Shown here: in pieces, positions 17,123 to 24,963 of the stretch
Position numbering within the stretch: position 1 is the first letter of the stretch
How the letters are laid out: every line of letters begins with the position of its first letter
Assembly: GCA_016871175.1 (NCBI GenBank)
Contig: VFZL01000013.1
Coordinates: forward strand, 64,646-106,882
Source of the DNA: Acidimicrobiia bacterium
Lineage (GTDB): Bacteria > Acidobacteriota > Vicinamibacteria > Vicinamibacterales > CAVVIG01
Direction of reading: 5' to 3'
DNA: 42,237 bases
Translations under genes and position numbers: made by a program
The notes under the pieces: model-generated
The model's input: only the letters and a program-made list of their open reading frames with translations
The model's database searches: none
Told to the model about the DNA's origin: nothing

Positions 17123-18652
17123 GTGAGTGAAGGCAGCAGCGCGACGACCTTGGTGGCAGGCATCTCTGGTCCGCGCCGTCACGGGTGCGTCGCCCTTTAG
17201 GATGGCCACGGCCTTCGCGCTGTCTGCGAGCAGGAACGCGTGACGAGGGCCCGGGGCGCCGGCCTCAATCCGTCCGGGCTTCCGGACGAGGCCCTCGATA
17301 TGCTCCTCGAGCGCACCGGACATGCGCGCGTAGACGTCTCCCGCTTTGTCGCCGCGGGGTTTCAGCCACCGACGCGCTCCTGTTTTTCCGGCGAGATCAT
17401 CGAGCGTCCGCACGCGCACGCGCTCGCCGCATACTTGTCGTCGCCGTTCTCCCACGCCGCGGTTCTGGTGTGCGACCACGGTGCTCCGAGCATCAGCTTG
17501 TGGCGCGGCAGGGGCGCCGACCTCGAACCCATCGCGTCGGCGTGGGATGGTCCAGGGTTCGTCGATCTGTACTCGCGGTGTGCGGAGGTCGTCGGGTTCC
17601 ATGGCGACGGACATACGCAGCGACTTGAAGCGTTGGCGCGACCGTGGCCGGGCTATCGCGACGTCCGCATCGACCGGTTGTTCGCCTGGATCGACGGCCG
17701 GCTCCGGGCGAACGATGGGTGGGAGCGCGTGGTCGACGAGGTCGTGCGCGATGCTTCCTCGGACTCCCCCTGGCAGGCACAGTCGCTCGCGGCCGCCGCC
17801 TTCCAGTCGCGGCTGATCGACCTGGTTCTCGAGCTGATGGCTGATGTGCGCTCGCGTCTCGACGACCCGGTGATCTGCCTTGGCGGGAGCCTGTTCTACC
17901 ACTCGTCGATCAACACCGCGATTCGGCAGTCTCGGCTCTTTGCCGACGTGTTCGTCCCGATCGATCCTGGTGAGGCGGGCCTGGCGGTTGGTGCAGCGCT
18001 TTACGCCCAGCGATCGGTGCCTCGAGACGTGGAGCCCTTCCTCGGTCCTCGCTATCGCGCCGACGAGATCAAAGAAACGCTCGACAACTGCAAGTTGCCC
18101 TACACCTGGGAGTAGGACGAACGAGCGGTCGCGATCGCGGTCGATGCGCTCAAGAAGGGGAGACTGGTTGCGTGGTTTGACGGATCGATGGAGTGGGGCC
18201 CGCGTGCGCTCGGAGCGCGCTGCATCCTGGCCAGCCCGTTCTCACCGTATGTGCTCGAGAATCTGAATCGCTTCCTGAAGCGCCGGGAACCGTGGCGTGG
18301 CTACGCGCTGAGCGGCCTGGTTGAGGCGATGGACACAAGCTTCGCTGGCCGTCCGCAGGCCCGGTTCATGGAATGCGACTACTTGCCGAAGGAACCGAGC
18401 GGTCCGTTTCGCCATGCGATGCCGGCACCGGGAGCGGCGATCCGAGTCCAGGCCGTGGACAGACAGGCACCCTGGCGATTCCGGCGTCTGCTCGAGGCCT
18501 TCGGTGACACCACTGGACATCCATTCCTGGTGAACACGTCATTCAACGGGTTTCACGAGCCCATTGTCTGCAACCCACGCGATGCGGTGCGCGTCTTCTA
18601 CGGCACCGGTGTTGACCTTTTGGTGCTCGAGCAGTTCGTGCTACGAAAGTAG
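17123..18652 (+). pseudogene. NodU/CmcH-type carbamoyltransferase interrupted by two in-frame TAG codons
   Basis: One reading frame carries the whole family sequence from GTG 17123 to the TAA-less end at TAG 18650-18652, but is broken by TAG at 17198-17200 and 18113-18115. Before the first stop: VAGISGPRRHGCVAL. After it: DGHGLRAVCEQERVTRARG, then the Kae1-like domain with PHAHALAAYLSSPFSHAAV, CLGGSLFYHSSINTAI and FVPIDPGEAGLAVGAAL. After the second: the C-terminal domain with VAWFDGSMEWGPRALGARC and PFLVNTSFNGFHEPIVC. The enzyme class O-carbamoylates natural products and sugars using carbamoyl phosphate and ATP. No frameshift is seen in 1.5 kb. The only in-frame ATG after the second stop (18188) is inside the GPRALG motif, so reinitiation would not rescue the domain. 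I read it as recently inactivated. Confidence 0.8.
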
Positions 18653-18763
18653 TGGGCTCGGGCCGACGCCCGAGCCGATCCGCCGATTCGTGCGGCCGAC
18701 GGCGTGCACGCGGCGGTCCCGCTGTGCGCAGAGCGGAACGGCCTGTCTTGCCTCACACGGTGA

Positions 18764-18769
18764 TATTGT
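18764..18769 (+). promoter_or_regulatory. Candidate -10 box of a leaderless transcript
   Basis: TATTGT ends six bases before the GTG start at 18776, and no Shine-Dalgarno sequence is present. The spacing would put transcription initiation at or next to the start codon. No clear -35 box is visible. Confidence 0.35.
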
Positions 18770-18775
18770 GGACGC

Positions 18776-19396
18776 GTGGACCAACACACGCACGAGCGGT
18801 GGATGCGTCTCGCCATCGAGGAGGCGGCGCTGGCGCGCGGGACGACGGGTGACAACCCCTGGGTTGGCTGCGTGATCGTGAGCGCCAGCGGCGAGCTCTT
18901 GGGACGTGGCCACACATTGGGTCCGGGCGAAGACCACGCTGAGGTCGCGGCGGCGCGAGACGCCGCCGCGCGGGGGCATCGTCTGATCGGCGCGTCGCTG
19001 TATTCGACCCTTGAGCCGTGCTCGTTCCACGGACGGACGCCCGCGTGCTCGCGCTCGATCGCGGCTCGCGGCATCGCCAAAGTCGTCATTGGGATGCGCG
19101 ATCCCCACCCGCTGGTTGATGGCGCCGGCGTGGGGATTCTGCTCGACGCCGGTGTCCACGTGATCGAAGGGATCTGTGAGGCCGAGGTCAGGCGCCAGCT
19201 CGGACCGTGGGTCATCGAGCAGCACCCCCATGAACCGCTGCGGCGAGCGCTGAGGTTCCCACAGGAGCAGCGCGTCGAGCAGCTCGCTGAGATCTACGGA
19301 GTGGACCGTCTGTGCGTCGAAGCGTTACTCGCGGAGCACAGGCGTTCGGCGCGCCACGAGATGAGCCACGGCGTGGATCCGAACGACCACGCATGA
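18776..19396 (+). CDS. RibD-type cytidine/pyrimidine deaminase domain protein
   Basis: The 206-residue protein matches the deaminase half of RibD, which deaminates the pyrimidine intermediate of riboflavin synthesis. Zinc site residues are H54-A-E56 and C82/C91 in the PCSFHGRTPAC motif; GDNPWVGCVIV at 26-36 binds substrate in the family. The reductase half is missing: after about residue 150 comes a short, unrelated basic/acidic tail. The GTG start lies six bases after a -10-like box; ATG 18803 is an alternative that would lose only an N-terminal segment. The stop overlaps the next ATG (ATGA, 19393-19396). It may serve riboflavin synthesis with a separate reductase or a modified-nucleotide pathway. 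Confidence 0.8.
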   Translation: MDQHTHERWMRLAIEEAALARGTTGDNPWVGCVIVSASGELLGRGHTLGPGEDHAEVAAARDAAARGHRLIGASLYSTLEPCSFHGRTPACSRSIAARGIAKVVIGMRDPHPLVDGAGVGILLDAGVHVIEGICEAEVRRQLGPWVIEQHPHEPLRRALRFPQEQRVEQLAEIYGVDRLCVEALLAEHRRSARHEMSHGVDPNDHA

Positions 19397-20040
19397 GCTC
19401 AGGCATGCCCACCAGTAACTCAGCGGAGCACCCGCCGCGGCGGCGAGCTGCCGTCGGCGTCGCCGAACACGTGAACACCGCGGTGCTCGTCACCGTCGGA
19501 CCCGGTGGCGAGCTGCTCGATCGGCGGTGCATCGACCGCACCGATCCAAGCCTGCCGACGCACCCTCATCACCACGAAGGGTCCTGGGCCGTCGGCCGTT
19601 ATCTGAACACACCGGGTGTGCGGCCGATCTCGCTGGCGCAGGCCGTGGCGCTGGTCGAGCGCGTGCGTGCGGCCGCCGTGTGCGGGGCGCAAGAGGGCCT
19701 CTCGGCATTGGCCGCGTCCGTTCTCGTCCCGATCGAGCGCATCGCAATCCGGGCGTGCCCGTCGCTTCCGCCAACCGCAGCGGAGCGGATGACCGACCAC
19801 CGCGCACAGATGGTAGCCGACTCCGTGATGTATCGAGACGCTCTCGCGACAGCGGCCGAGGCTCGTGGCTGGCCCGTGTCCTGGTACGAGCGCGAGGAGG
19901 TATTTCGCCAGGCGGCGGCAGTGCTGGGTCGCGACGATATCAGCGCGTTCCTATCCGCGATGGGTCGTTCGGTCGGCCCGCCGTGGCAAGCGAGGCACAG
20001 ACTCGCGGCTGCTGCGGCGCTTGCGGCCATGCGATCGTGA
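19393..20040 (+). CDS. Conserved protein of unknown function coupled to the deaminase
   Basis: I do not recognise a named domain. The 215-residue protein has a histidine-rich segment THPHHHEGSWAVGRYLNTPG at about residues 56-75, a central helical part, and a conserved-looking C-terminus including DSVMYRDALATAAEARGWPV, then WYEREEVFRQAA and MGRSVGPPWQARHR. There is no signal peptide or membrane segment. I believe similar proteins are scattered across bacteria as uncharacterised entries. The ATG at 19393 overlaps the deaminase stop and was preferred over an earlier in-frame start inside the deaminase gene. Coupling suggests a shared pathway, but the reaction is unknown. Confidence 0.75.
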   Translation: MSSGMPTSNSAEHPPRRRAAVGVAEHVNTAVLVTVGPGGELLDRRCIDRTDPSLPTHPHHHEGSWAVGRYLNTPGVRPISLAQAVALVERVRAAAVCGAQEGLSALAASVLVPIERIAIRACPSLPPTAAERMTDHRAQMVADSVMYRDALATAAEARGWPVSWYEREEVFRQAAAVLGRDDISAFLSAMGRSVGPPWQARHRLAAAAALAAMRS

Positions 20041-20102
20041 TGTAGCACAAACCCGGTGCCGCCCATGGTGCCTTCCTTGGAACGCGACTCGAGCGCTGGA
20101 GC

Positions 20103-20108
20103 TAGAAT
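20103..20108 (+). promoter_or_regulatory. Candidate -10 box upstream of the exported lyase gene
   Basis: TAGAAT at 20103-20108 lies 22 bases before GTG 20131. TTGGAA at 20077-20082 could be a -35 box, but the 20-base spacing is longer than ideal. Confidence 0.35.
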
Positions 20109-20130
20109 AGTCGCGAAGACGGAGGCACCT

Positions 20131-21687
20131 GTGCGTGAGATTCGAGACCGACATCACCGTTCCGTGATCCGGCGCGCGCTGTTGACCCTCGTGGCCGTGG
20201 TCGCGACCGCGACGATCGGGGGCACCGCGGCGCATGCACAATCGCCTGCGCGTGGCCAGGCCGAGAGCCGAGATGGCTTCTACTGGTTGAACGAGCAGAA
20301 CAAGGCGTCGCTCATCATGCTCGCAGAGGAACACATCATCACGAAGGAGCTGGGCGGCAAGATCGCTCGCTCGCTCACGCAGGTGATCGCTGAAGGGGCG
20401 AAGCCGGGCGCGGCCCGATCGAGGGACTACCTCGAGGTCGAGTCCGACCTGATCAAGATCGGCGGGCCAGACGTCTCAAGGCTTCACTCCGGACGTTCTC
20501 GCCAGGACCTGGGCCAGACGTCGACACGCTTGATCTTGCGCGAGGCGTTCCTCGGCACCTACGGGCAGTTCCTCGACGCCCGCGACGCGCTCCTGGCGTT
20601 GGCGGAGAAGCACCCACTCGCCATCCTCCCGTTTTACACGCACGGCGTGCAGGCGCAGCCCACCGTGCTCGGGCATTATCTGGGCGGCTACGTCCAGGCC
20701 ATGGCCCGAAGCTCGGATCGTTACAAACAAGCGTGGGCGCGACTGAATCTGTCTCCGCTGGGCGGTGCGGCCGGTGGGACGTCGAGCTTTCCCGTCAATC
20801 GTAAGCGTCTCGCGCAGCTCCTCGGCTTCGACGACATCATCGTGAACTCGTTCGACGCAGGCCAGATCGCGAATCAGGACACTGGCGTGGAGTTGTCCAC
20901 TGTGGCGGCGTCAGGCGCGCTGACCGTCAGCATGCTGGCGGCCGACCTCACGATCCAGTACGCCGATCCACACCCCTGGTTTCAGCTGAAGGAAGGCGAG
21001 CAGACCGGCATCAGCAGCATCATGCCACAGAAGCGCAATCCGATCGGCCTCGAACGTCTGCACCTCACCACGAGCACAGTGACCGGTGAAGCCGTCACCT
21101 TTCTGATTCAGGCGAACAACGTGATGTCCGGCATGGGTGACTACAAGGGCGACCAGCCGCTGCAGGTGGTGCGTCTGCTCGGCCGGATGTACGCCGACTT
21201 CAGCAACATGCTGAAGGCGCTGGTGTTCCATCCGGAGCGGGCACTCGAGGAAGTGAACAACGATTACTCTATGACGACCGAGCTCGCCGACATCCTTCAG
21301 CGCGAATCTGAAGTCCCGTTCCGTGTCGGACACCACTTCGCCTCCGACATCGTCACCCACGGCCGCAGCCACAAGTTGAAGCCGGCCGAGATTCCCTACG
21401 ACGTGGCGCAGAAGCTGTTTGCCGAAGCGTGGAAAGCCTTCGGCAAGAACGATGAACGCCTGCCGCTCACCGAGCCACAGTTCCGCCGCGCGCTCTCCGG
21501 GGAGAACATGGTCGAGTCCGCGAAGCCGATCGGCGGTCCGCAGCGAGCGGAGGTGATCCGGATGCTGAACGCCGAGCGTGCGCGTCTTCAGGCGGATCGC
21601 GAGTGGCTGACCGCCACCACGCGCAGGCTCGAGGACGCGGCCAAGCAGCGGGATGCCGGCGTCGCGGCGCTGCTGGCCTCGCGATAA
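20131..21687 (+). CDS. Exported argininosuccinate lyase/fumarase-superfamily protein
   Basis: The 518-residue protein belongs to the aspartase/fumarase superfamily and resembles argininosuccinate lyase (ArgH), which splits argininosuccinate to arginine and fumarate. Visible motifs are RLHSGRSRQD (ArgH HTGRSRND), YTHGVQAQP (catalytic histidine loop) and the signature GISSIMPQKRNP. Unlike ArgH it starts with a signal peptide: basic N-terminus, hydrophobic core about 16-30, and cleavage site AHA-Q near residue 36. GTG 20131 was chosen because GGAGG lies at 20121-20125; earlier in-frame starts would put 25 extra residues before the signal. A periplasmic lyase suggests a substrate other than cytosolic argininosuccinate, perhaps in catabolism. 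Confidence 0.85.
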   Translation: MREIRDRHHRSVIRRALLTLVAVVATATIGGTAAHAQSPARGQAESRDGFYWLNEQNKASLIMLAEEHIITKELGGKIARSLTQVIAEGAKPGAARSRDYLEVESDLIKIGGPDVSRLHSGRSRQDLGQTSTRLILREAFLGTYGQFLDARDALLALAEKHPLAILPFYTHGVQAQPTVLGHYLGGYVQAMARSSDRYKQAWARLNLSPLGGAAGGTSSFPVNRKRLAQLLGFDDIIVNSFDAGQIANQDTGVELSTVAASGALTVSMLAADLTIQYADPHPWFQLKEGEQTGISSIMPQKRNPIGLERLHLTTSTVTGEAVTFLIQANNVMSGMGDYKGDQPLQVVRLLGRMYADFSNMLKALVFHPERALEEVNNDYSMTTELADILQRESEVPFRVGHHFASDIVTHGRSHKLKPAEIPYDVAQKLFAEAWKAFGKNDERLPLTEPQFRRALSGENMVESAKPIGGPQRAEVIRMLNAERARLQADREWLTATTRRLEDAAKQRDAGVAALLASR

Positions 21688-21700
21688 CCGACCGCTCGTT

Positions 21701-22465
21701 TCACCGCGGCGAACGCATCGCATCCAGACGATTCGTGGTGACCATGATCTCGCGTTTCAGGCGTCCGACCATCTCCCGCACGAGGTCTCGCCCTTGGGCA
21801 GCCGCTTCGTCAACCATCAGGTTCAGCTTCCACAACGGTGTTTCCTTGACCGTCGCCAGGTCATCGGCGAGCTGATCGATCTGTGCCTCGATCTGTGCGA
21901 TGCGACGAACCAGCCGTAGTCGCAGGGCCTCGGGATCGCTCCCCTGCACGGCGTCAGGACTTCGCTCCCACGCATCAAGAATGCGGCGCAGCTGCTCTTC
22001 GTCGCCGAGCGCGTACGCCCGGTTGGCTTCAATCATGAGCGTGTGATGCCGATCTCGTGCGGCCTCGTCACGCGCGAGGTCTGGATGAATCGCCTTGGCG
22101 ACGTCCCGAAAGAGCTTGCGCACGGCGTCGGACGTGAACCGCGCTGGCGATTCGGGACGCGTCGCTGGGGCCGTCTGGCCGGCTGCATCTGCACCGTCGG
22201 GGATCCGCTTTGCCAGCTCGCCCACTTCGGCTTCGGCGATGGCGAGCTCGATCTGATCGAGTTGTTCGTGCAGCGTGCCCACCTCCTGGCGATACCGGAT
22301 CCGAAACGTCTCGAGCCCCATCTTCACCCTTGCGAGCTCGGCGCCCCGCTCCCTGAACACCGCCTCGAGCTCGCTCGCGCGTGAACTCAGGCTGGCCAGG
22401 TCATGATCGTCGGGCTTTTCGAGTGGGACGAGCGTCGTCACACGGAGATGATAGTCGGTCCGCAT
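21701..22465 (-). CDS. J-domain protein with flanking coiled coils
   Basis: The 254-residue cytoplasmic-looking protein has a J domain in the middle (about 108-160) with the HPD motif at H127-D129 in KAIHPDLARD, which stimulates Hsp70 (DnaK) ATPase in known family members. The N-terminal (about 20-85) and C-terminal (about 176-250) regions are long charged helices likely to form coiled coils. There is no G/F region, zinc finger or DnaJ C-terminal domain, so this is a class C J-protein rather than DnaJ. It converges with the exported lyase gene (13-base gap) and is divergent from the cytochrome gene. Confidence 0.8.
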   Translation of the reverse strand: MRTDYHLRVTTLVPLEKPDDHDLASLSSRASELEAVFRERGAELARVKMGLETFRIRYRQEVGTLHEQLDQIELAIAEAEVGELAKRIPDGADAAGQTAPATRPESPARFTSDAVRKLFRDVAKAIHPDLARDEAARDRHHTLMIEANRAYALGDEEQLRRILDAWERSPDAVQGSDPEALRLRLVRRIAQIEAQIDQLADDLATVKETPLWKLNLMVDEAAAQGRDLVREMVGRLKREIMVTTNRLDAMRSPR

Positions 22466-22481
22466 CGAGTGGTCTCTCGGC

Positions 22482-22487
22482 TACAAT
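22482..22487 (+). promoter_or_regulatory. Candidate -10 box of a near-leaderless cytochrome c transcript
   Basis: TACAAT ends eight bases before ATG 22496, with no Shine-Dalgarno sequence in between. Transcription would start at or almost at the start codon. Confidence 0.45.
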
Positions 22488-22495
22488 GCCTCGCC

Positions 22496-23530
22496 ATGAA
22501 GCCCCGGACGGCCGTTCTCGGCGCAGGCATCGCGCTTGTCGCCTGGGTGACGTGTGGCGCGCCGACACGCGCGCAATCGGTGCGCACGGTCACGCACACG
22601 GCTGCGGACGCCCCCGGCTCCCCAGCGTACGCGGCGCCTGCTGATTTTCCGTACTGGGCGTATCCGTGGGATCCGACGTTCAAGGCTCCGCCTCCGGACG
22701 CCACCCCGCGGCATGTCCCGAACAGCCCGCGTACGTTCTCCTTCGTCGATGCGCGTGACGCTTTCTTGTCACCCGACTGGCACCCTGCAGACCATCCCAG
22801 GATGCCCGAGGTCGTCCAGTACGGTCACAAGCCGCGGCTGCGCGCGTGTGGGATGTGCCACCGCGCCGAGGGCACCGGCGGTCCGGAGAATTCCTCGCTG
22901 GCCGGCCAGCCCGTGCCGTACCTCGTGCAGCAGATGATCGATTTCAAGAACGGCTCCCGACGGTTCTCTGGACCGCGACGCGGGCCGGTCGTGCTGATGA
23001 TCCAGGTCGCGCGGAACGTCCTCGACCCGGAGGTTCGCGTCGCGGCGGAGTATTTCGCCGCGCTCACACCGAAGCGGACCCTCAAGGTCGTCGAGGCCGA
23101 CACGATACCCAGCGTCTTTGTGCACGGCAACTTCTACACCTTCAGGAACGACGGCACCTCCGAGCCTCTCGGCCGCCGCATCGTCGAAGCGCCCTTCGAT
23201 CGCGAGCAGTTCGAGCTCCGAGACTCGCGGTCGCTGTTCCGCGTCTACGTGCCGCCAGGCAGCGTCGCCCGCGGCGAGGCGATTGTGAGAAACCCACGTC
23301 CTGGGACGACGGTCACCTGTGCGCGGTGCCATGGCCCCCAGCTCCGGGGAGGTGGGCTCGTGCCCGGCATCGCCGGCCGGTCACCGAGCTACATGATGCG
23401 CCAGCTGTACGACCTCAAGCACGGCACTCGCCGCGGCCCCGGGGCCTGGCAGATGCTGGCCACGGTGGAAAGCCTCACCCACGAGGACATGTTGGATGTT
23501 GTGGCGTACTTGGCGACGCTCGCGCCGTGA
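22496..23530 (+). CDS. Secreted di-heme cytochrome c
   Basis: The 344-residue protein begins with a signal peptide (MKPRTAVLGA..., cleavage near TRAQ, residue 27) and has two class I c-type heme motifs, CGMCH at 118-122 and CARCH at 275-279. Each is followed by a cytochrome c-like helical segment with GQPVPYLVQQMIDFKNG and SPSYMMRQLYDLKHG. It should be a periplasmic electron carrier. The start at 22496 gives the natural signal peptide; a longer in-frame start overlaps the divergent J-protein gene. The permease gene follows after 16 bases and is probably co-transcribed. Confidence 0.88.
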   Translation: MKPRTAVLGAGIALVAWVTCGAPTRAQSVRTVTHTAADAPGSPAYAAPADFPYWAYPWDPTFKAPPPDATPRHVPNSPRTFSFVDARDAFLSPDWHPADHPRMPEVVQYGHKPRLRACGMCHRAEGTGGPENSSLAGQPVPYLVQQMIDFKNGSRRFSGPRRGPVVLMIQVARNVLDPEVRVAAEYFAALTPKRTLKVVEADTIPSVFVHGNFYTFRNDGTSEPLGRRIVEAPFDREQFELRDSRSLFRVYVPPGSVARGEAIVRNPRPGTTVTCARCHGPQLRGGGLVPGIAGRSPSYMMRQLYDLKHGTRRGPGAWQMLATVESLTHEDMLDVVAYLATLAP

Positions 23531-23546
23531 TTCGCCAGCCTGATTG

Positions 23547-24839
23547 ATGCCTGAAGCGCCCGTCGCGGCGATGGTGCTGTTCGGCGCGATCTTCGCGGTC
23601 GCCACCATCCGGAAGGTGCACCTCGGCATCCTCATGTTCGTGGCGGCGTGCGGCGCGGGCCCCATGCTGGCGGGCATGACGCTGCGCGACGTGCTTGGGG
23701 GCTTTCCCGTCACCATTCTGATCCTGGTCGCGGGCGTCACGTACTTCTTCGGCATTGCGCAGGCCAATGGCACGACCGACCGTGTCATGAGCGGCCTCAT
23801 CGCTCGTGCGGGTACTCGACGTGGCGTACTGCCGCTCGTCTTCTTTGGCCTGGCTGCCGTAGCCTCCGCCATGGGTTCGCCGCAAGCCGGCCTCGTCACC
23901 GGACCTGTCGGCATGCCGCTGGCGAGACGAGCGGGCATCGACACCGCCCTCATGGCGATCGCCATCAACTCTGGGATCAGCGCGGGCGCCTTCGCGCCGA
24001 CCAGCTTGTTCGGCGTCGTCACCCACCGAATCGCCCGCGAAGCGGGAATCGATGTCAATCCGTTCACGCTGCTCTTCGTGGCGTCGATGGCCAACCTCGT
24101 GCTGCTGGCGGGGGCCATCTGGCTCTTTCCGCTTGGTCGTCTGAGCATCGACGACGGCGCCGGCTCGACACGGGCGGACAGAGCCTCGCCTGCTGGCGCC
24201 GCGTCCGAAGGGCCGGCGGCGTTCCCACCGTTCAATCGCGTTCAGATGGCCACCCTCGCCTGCATGGCGGGGCTTGTCGCTACGATCGTCATTTCCGCCC
24301 TCGCCGGCGTCGAGCCGGATGTCGGCGTGGCCGCGCTCGGATTCGGCGCATTGCTCGCCCTGGTCGACCCCTCCAACGGGTCGCGTGCCTTGGCGAGGAT
24401 CGATTGGTCGACCGCATTCGTGGTCGGCGGCATCGTCACCTATGTTGCGGTCCTCCAGAGGCTGGATGCCATCGATCTCCTTGGCCGCGGGGCGATGCGC
24501 GCAGGCTCACCGTTCATCGCCGCATTGCTCGTGTGCGCCATTGCGGCGCTTGTATCCGCGTTCGCGTCGACGACGGGTGTGCTCGCCGCGCTTGTCCCGA
24601 TGGCGGTGCCGGTCGCGATCTCTGGAGCGGTTCCAGGATGGGCGCTCGTGACGGCGCTGGGTGTCTGTGCCACAGTCGTGGACGCCTCGCCGTTCTCGAA
24701 TACCGGTGCGACCTTGGTGGCGTCGGCCCCAGAGGAAGAACGACCGAGGCTCCGAGCGATGTTGCTGCGCTGGGGGATGACGTTGATTCTCGTCGGGCCG
24801 GCCATCCTCGTCCCAGTGCTGACGCTGATCAGGTGGTGA
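23547..24839 (+). CDS. MatC/SLC13-like carboxylate permease
   Basis: The 430-residue inner-membrane protein has about ten to twelve hydrophobic segments in two halves, split by a hydrophilic loop near residues 205-235. The N-terminal half (VAACGAGPMLAGMTLRDVLG, then GGFPVTILILVAGVTYFFGI) resembles MatC-type dicarboxylate carriers of the ion transporter/SLC13 superfamily, and the motif SAFASTTGVLAALVPMAVP near the C-terminus fits that superfamily. The likely substrate is a di- or carboxylate, but this is not determined. ATG 23547 directly follows a TTG. It lies 16 bases after the cytochrome c stop. Confidence 0.78.
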   Translation: MPEAPVAAMVLFGAIFAVATIRKVHLGILMFVAACGAGPMLAGMTLRDVLGGFPVTILILVAGVTYFFGIAQANGTTDRVMSGLIARAGTRRGVLPLVFFGLAAVASAMGSPQAGLVTGPVGMPLARRAGIDTALMAIAINSGISAGAFAPTSLFGVVTHRIAREAGIDVNPFTLLFVASMANLVLLAGAIWLFPLGRLSIDDGAGSTRADRASPAGAASEGPAAFPPFNRVQMATLACMAGLVATIVISALAGVEPDVGVAALGFGALLALVDPSNGSRALARIDWSTAFVVGGIVTYVAVLQRLDAIDLLGRGAMRAGSPFIAALLVCAIAALVSAFASTTGVLAALVPMAVPVAISGAVPGWALVTALGVCATVVDASPFSNTGATLVASAPEEERPRLRAMLLRWGMTLILVGPAILVPVLTLIRW

Positions 24840-24963
24840 TCCGAGGGGGAAAGTACGCTACAAGTGCGGGTCAGGGCTCGGGAGTGCGCCCATGGCCAAG
24901 ACAACCTCGTCTCGGCCGAATTGAAGATGAATGACATCCGGTGACCGGAGAAGGAGTGGAGGC

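Noticed and set aside
16994-17902. Open frame of 302 codons on the minus strand opposite the carbamoyltransferase
   Set aside because: The plus strand shows clear carbamoyltransferase motifs over the whole interval; the minus translation has none.
17123-18652. Genome-wide reassignment of TAG as an explanation for the carbamoyltransferase stops
   Set aside because: TAG terminates tuf, rpmG, nusG, rplK, rplL and rpoC at exactly the expected protein ends, so it is an ordinary stop codon in this genome. Selenocysteine recoding is excluded because it uses TGA.
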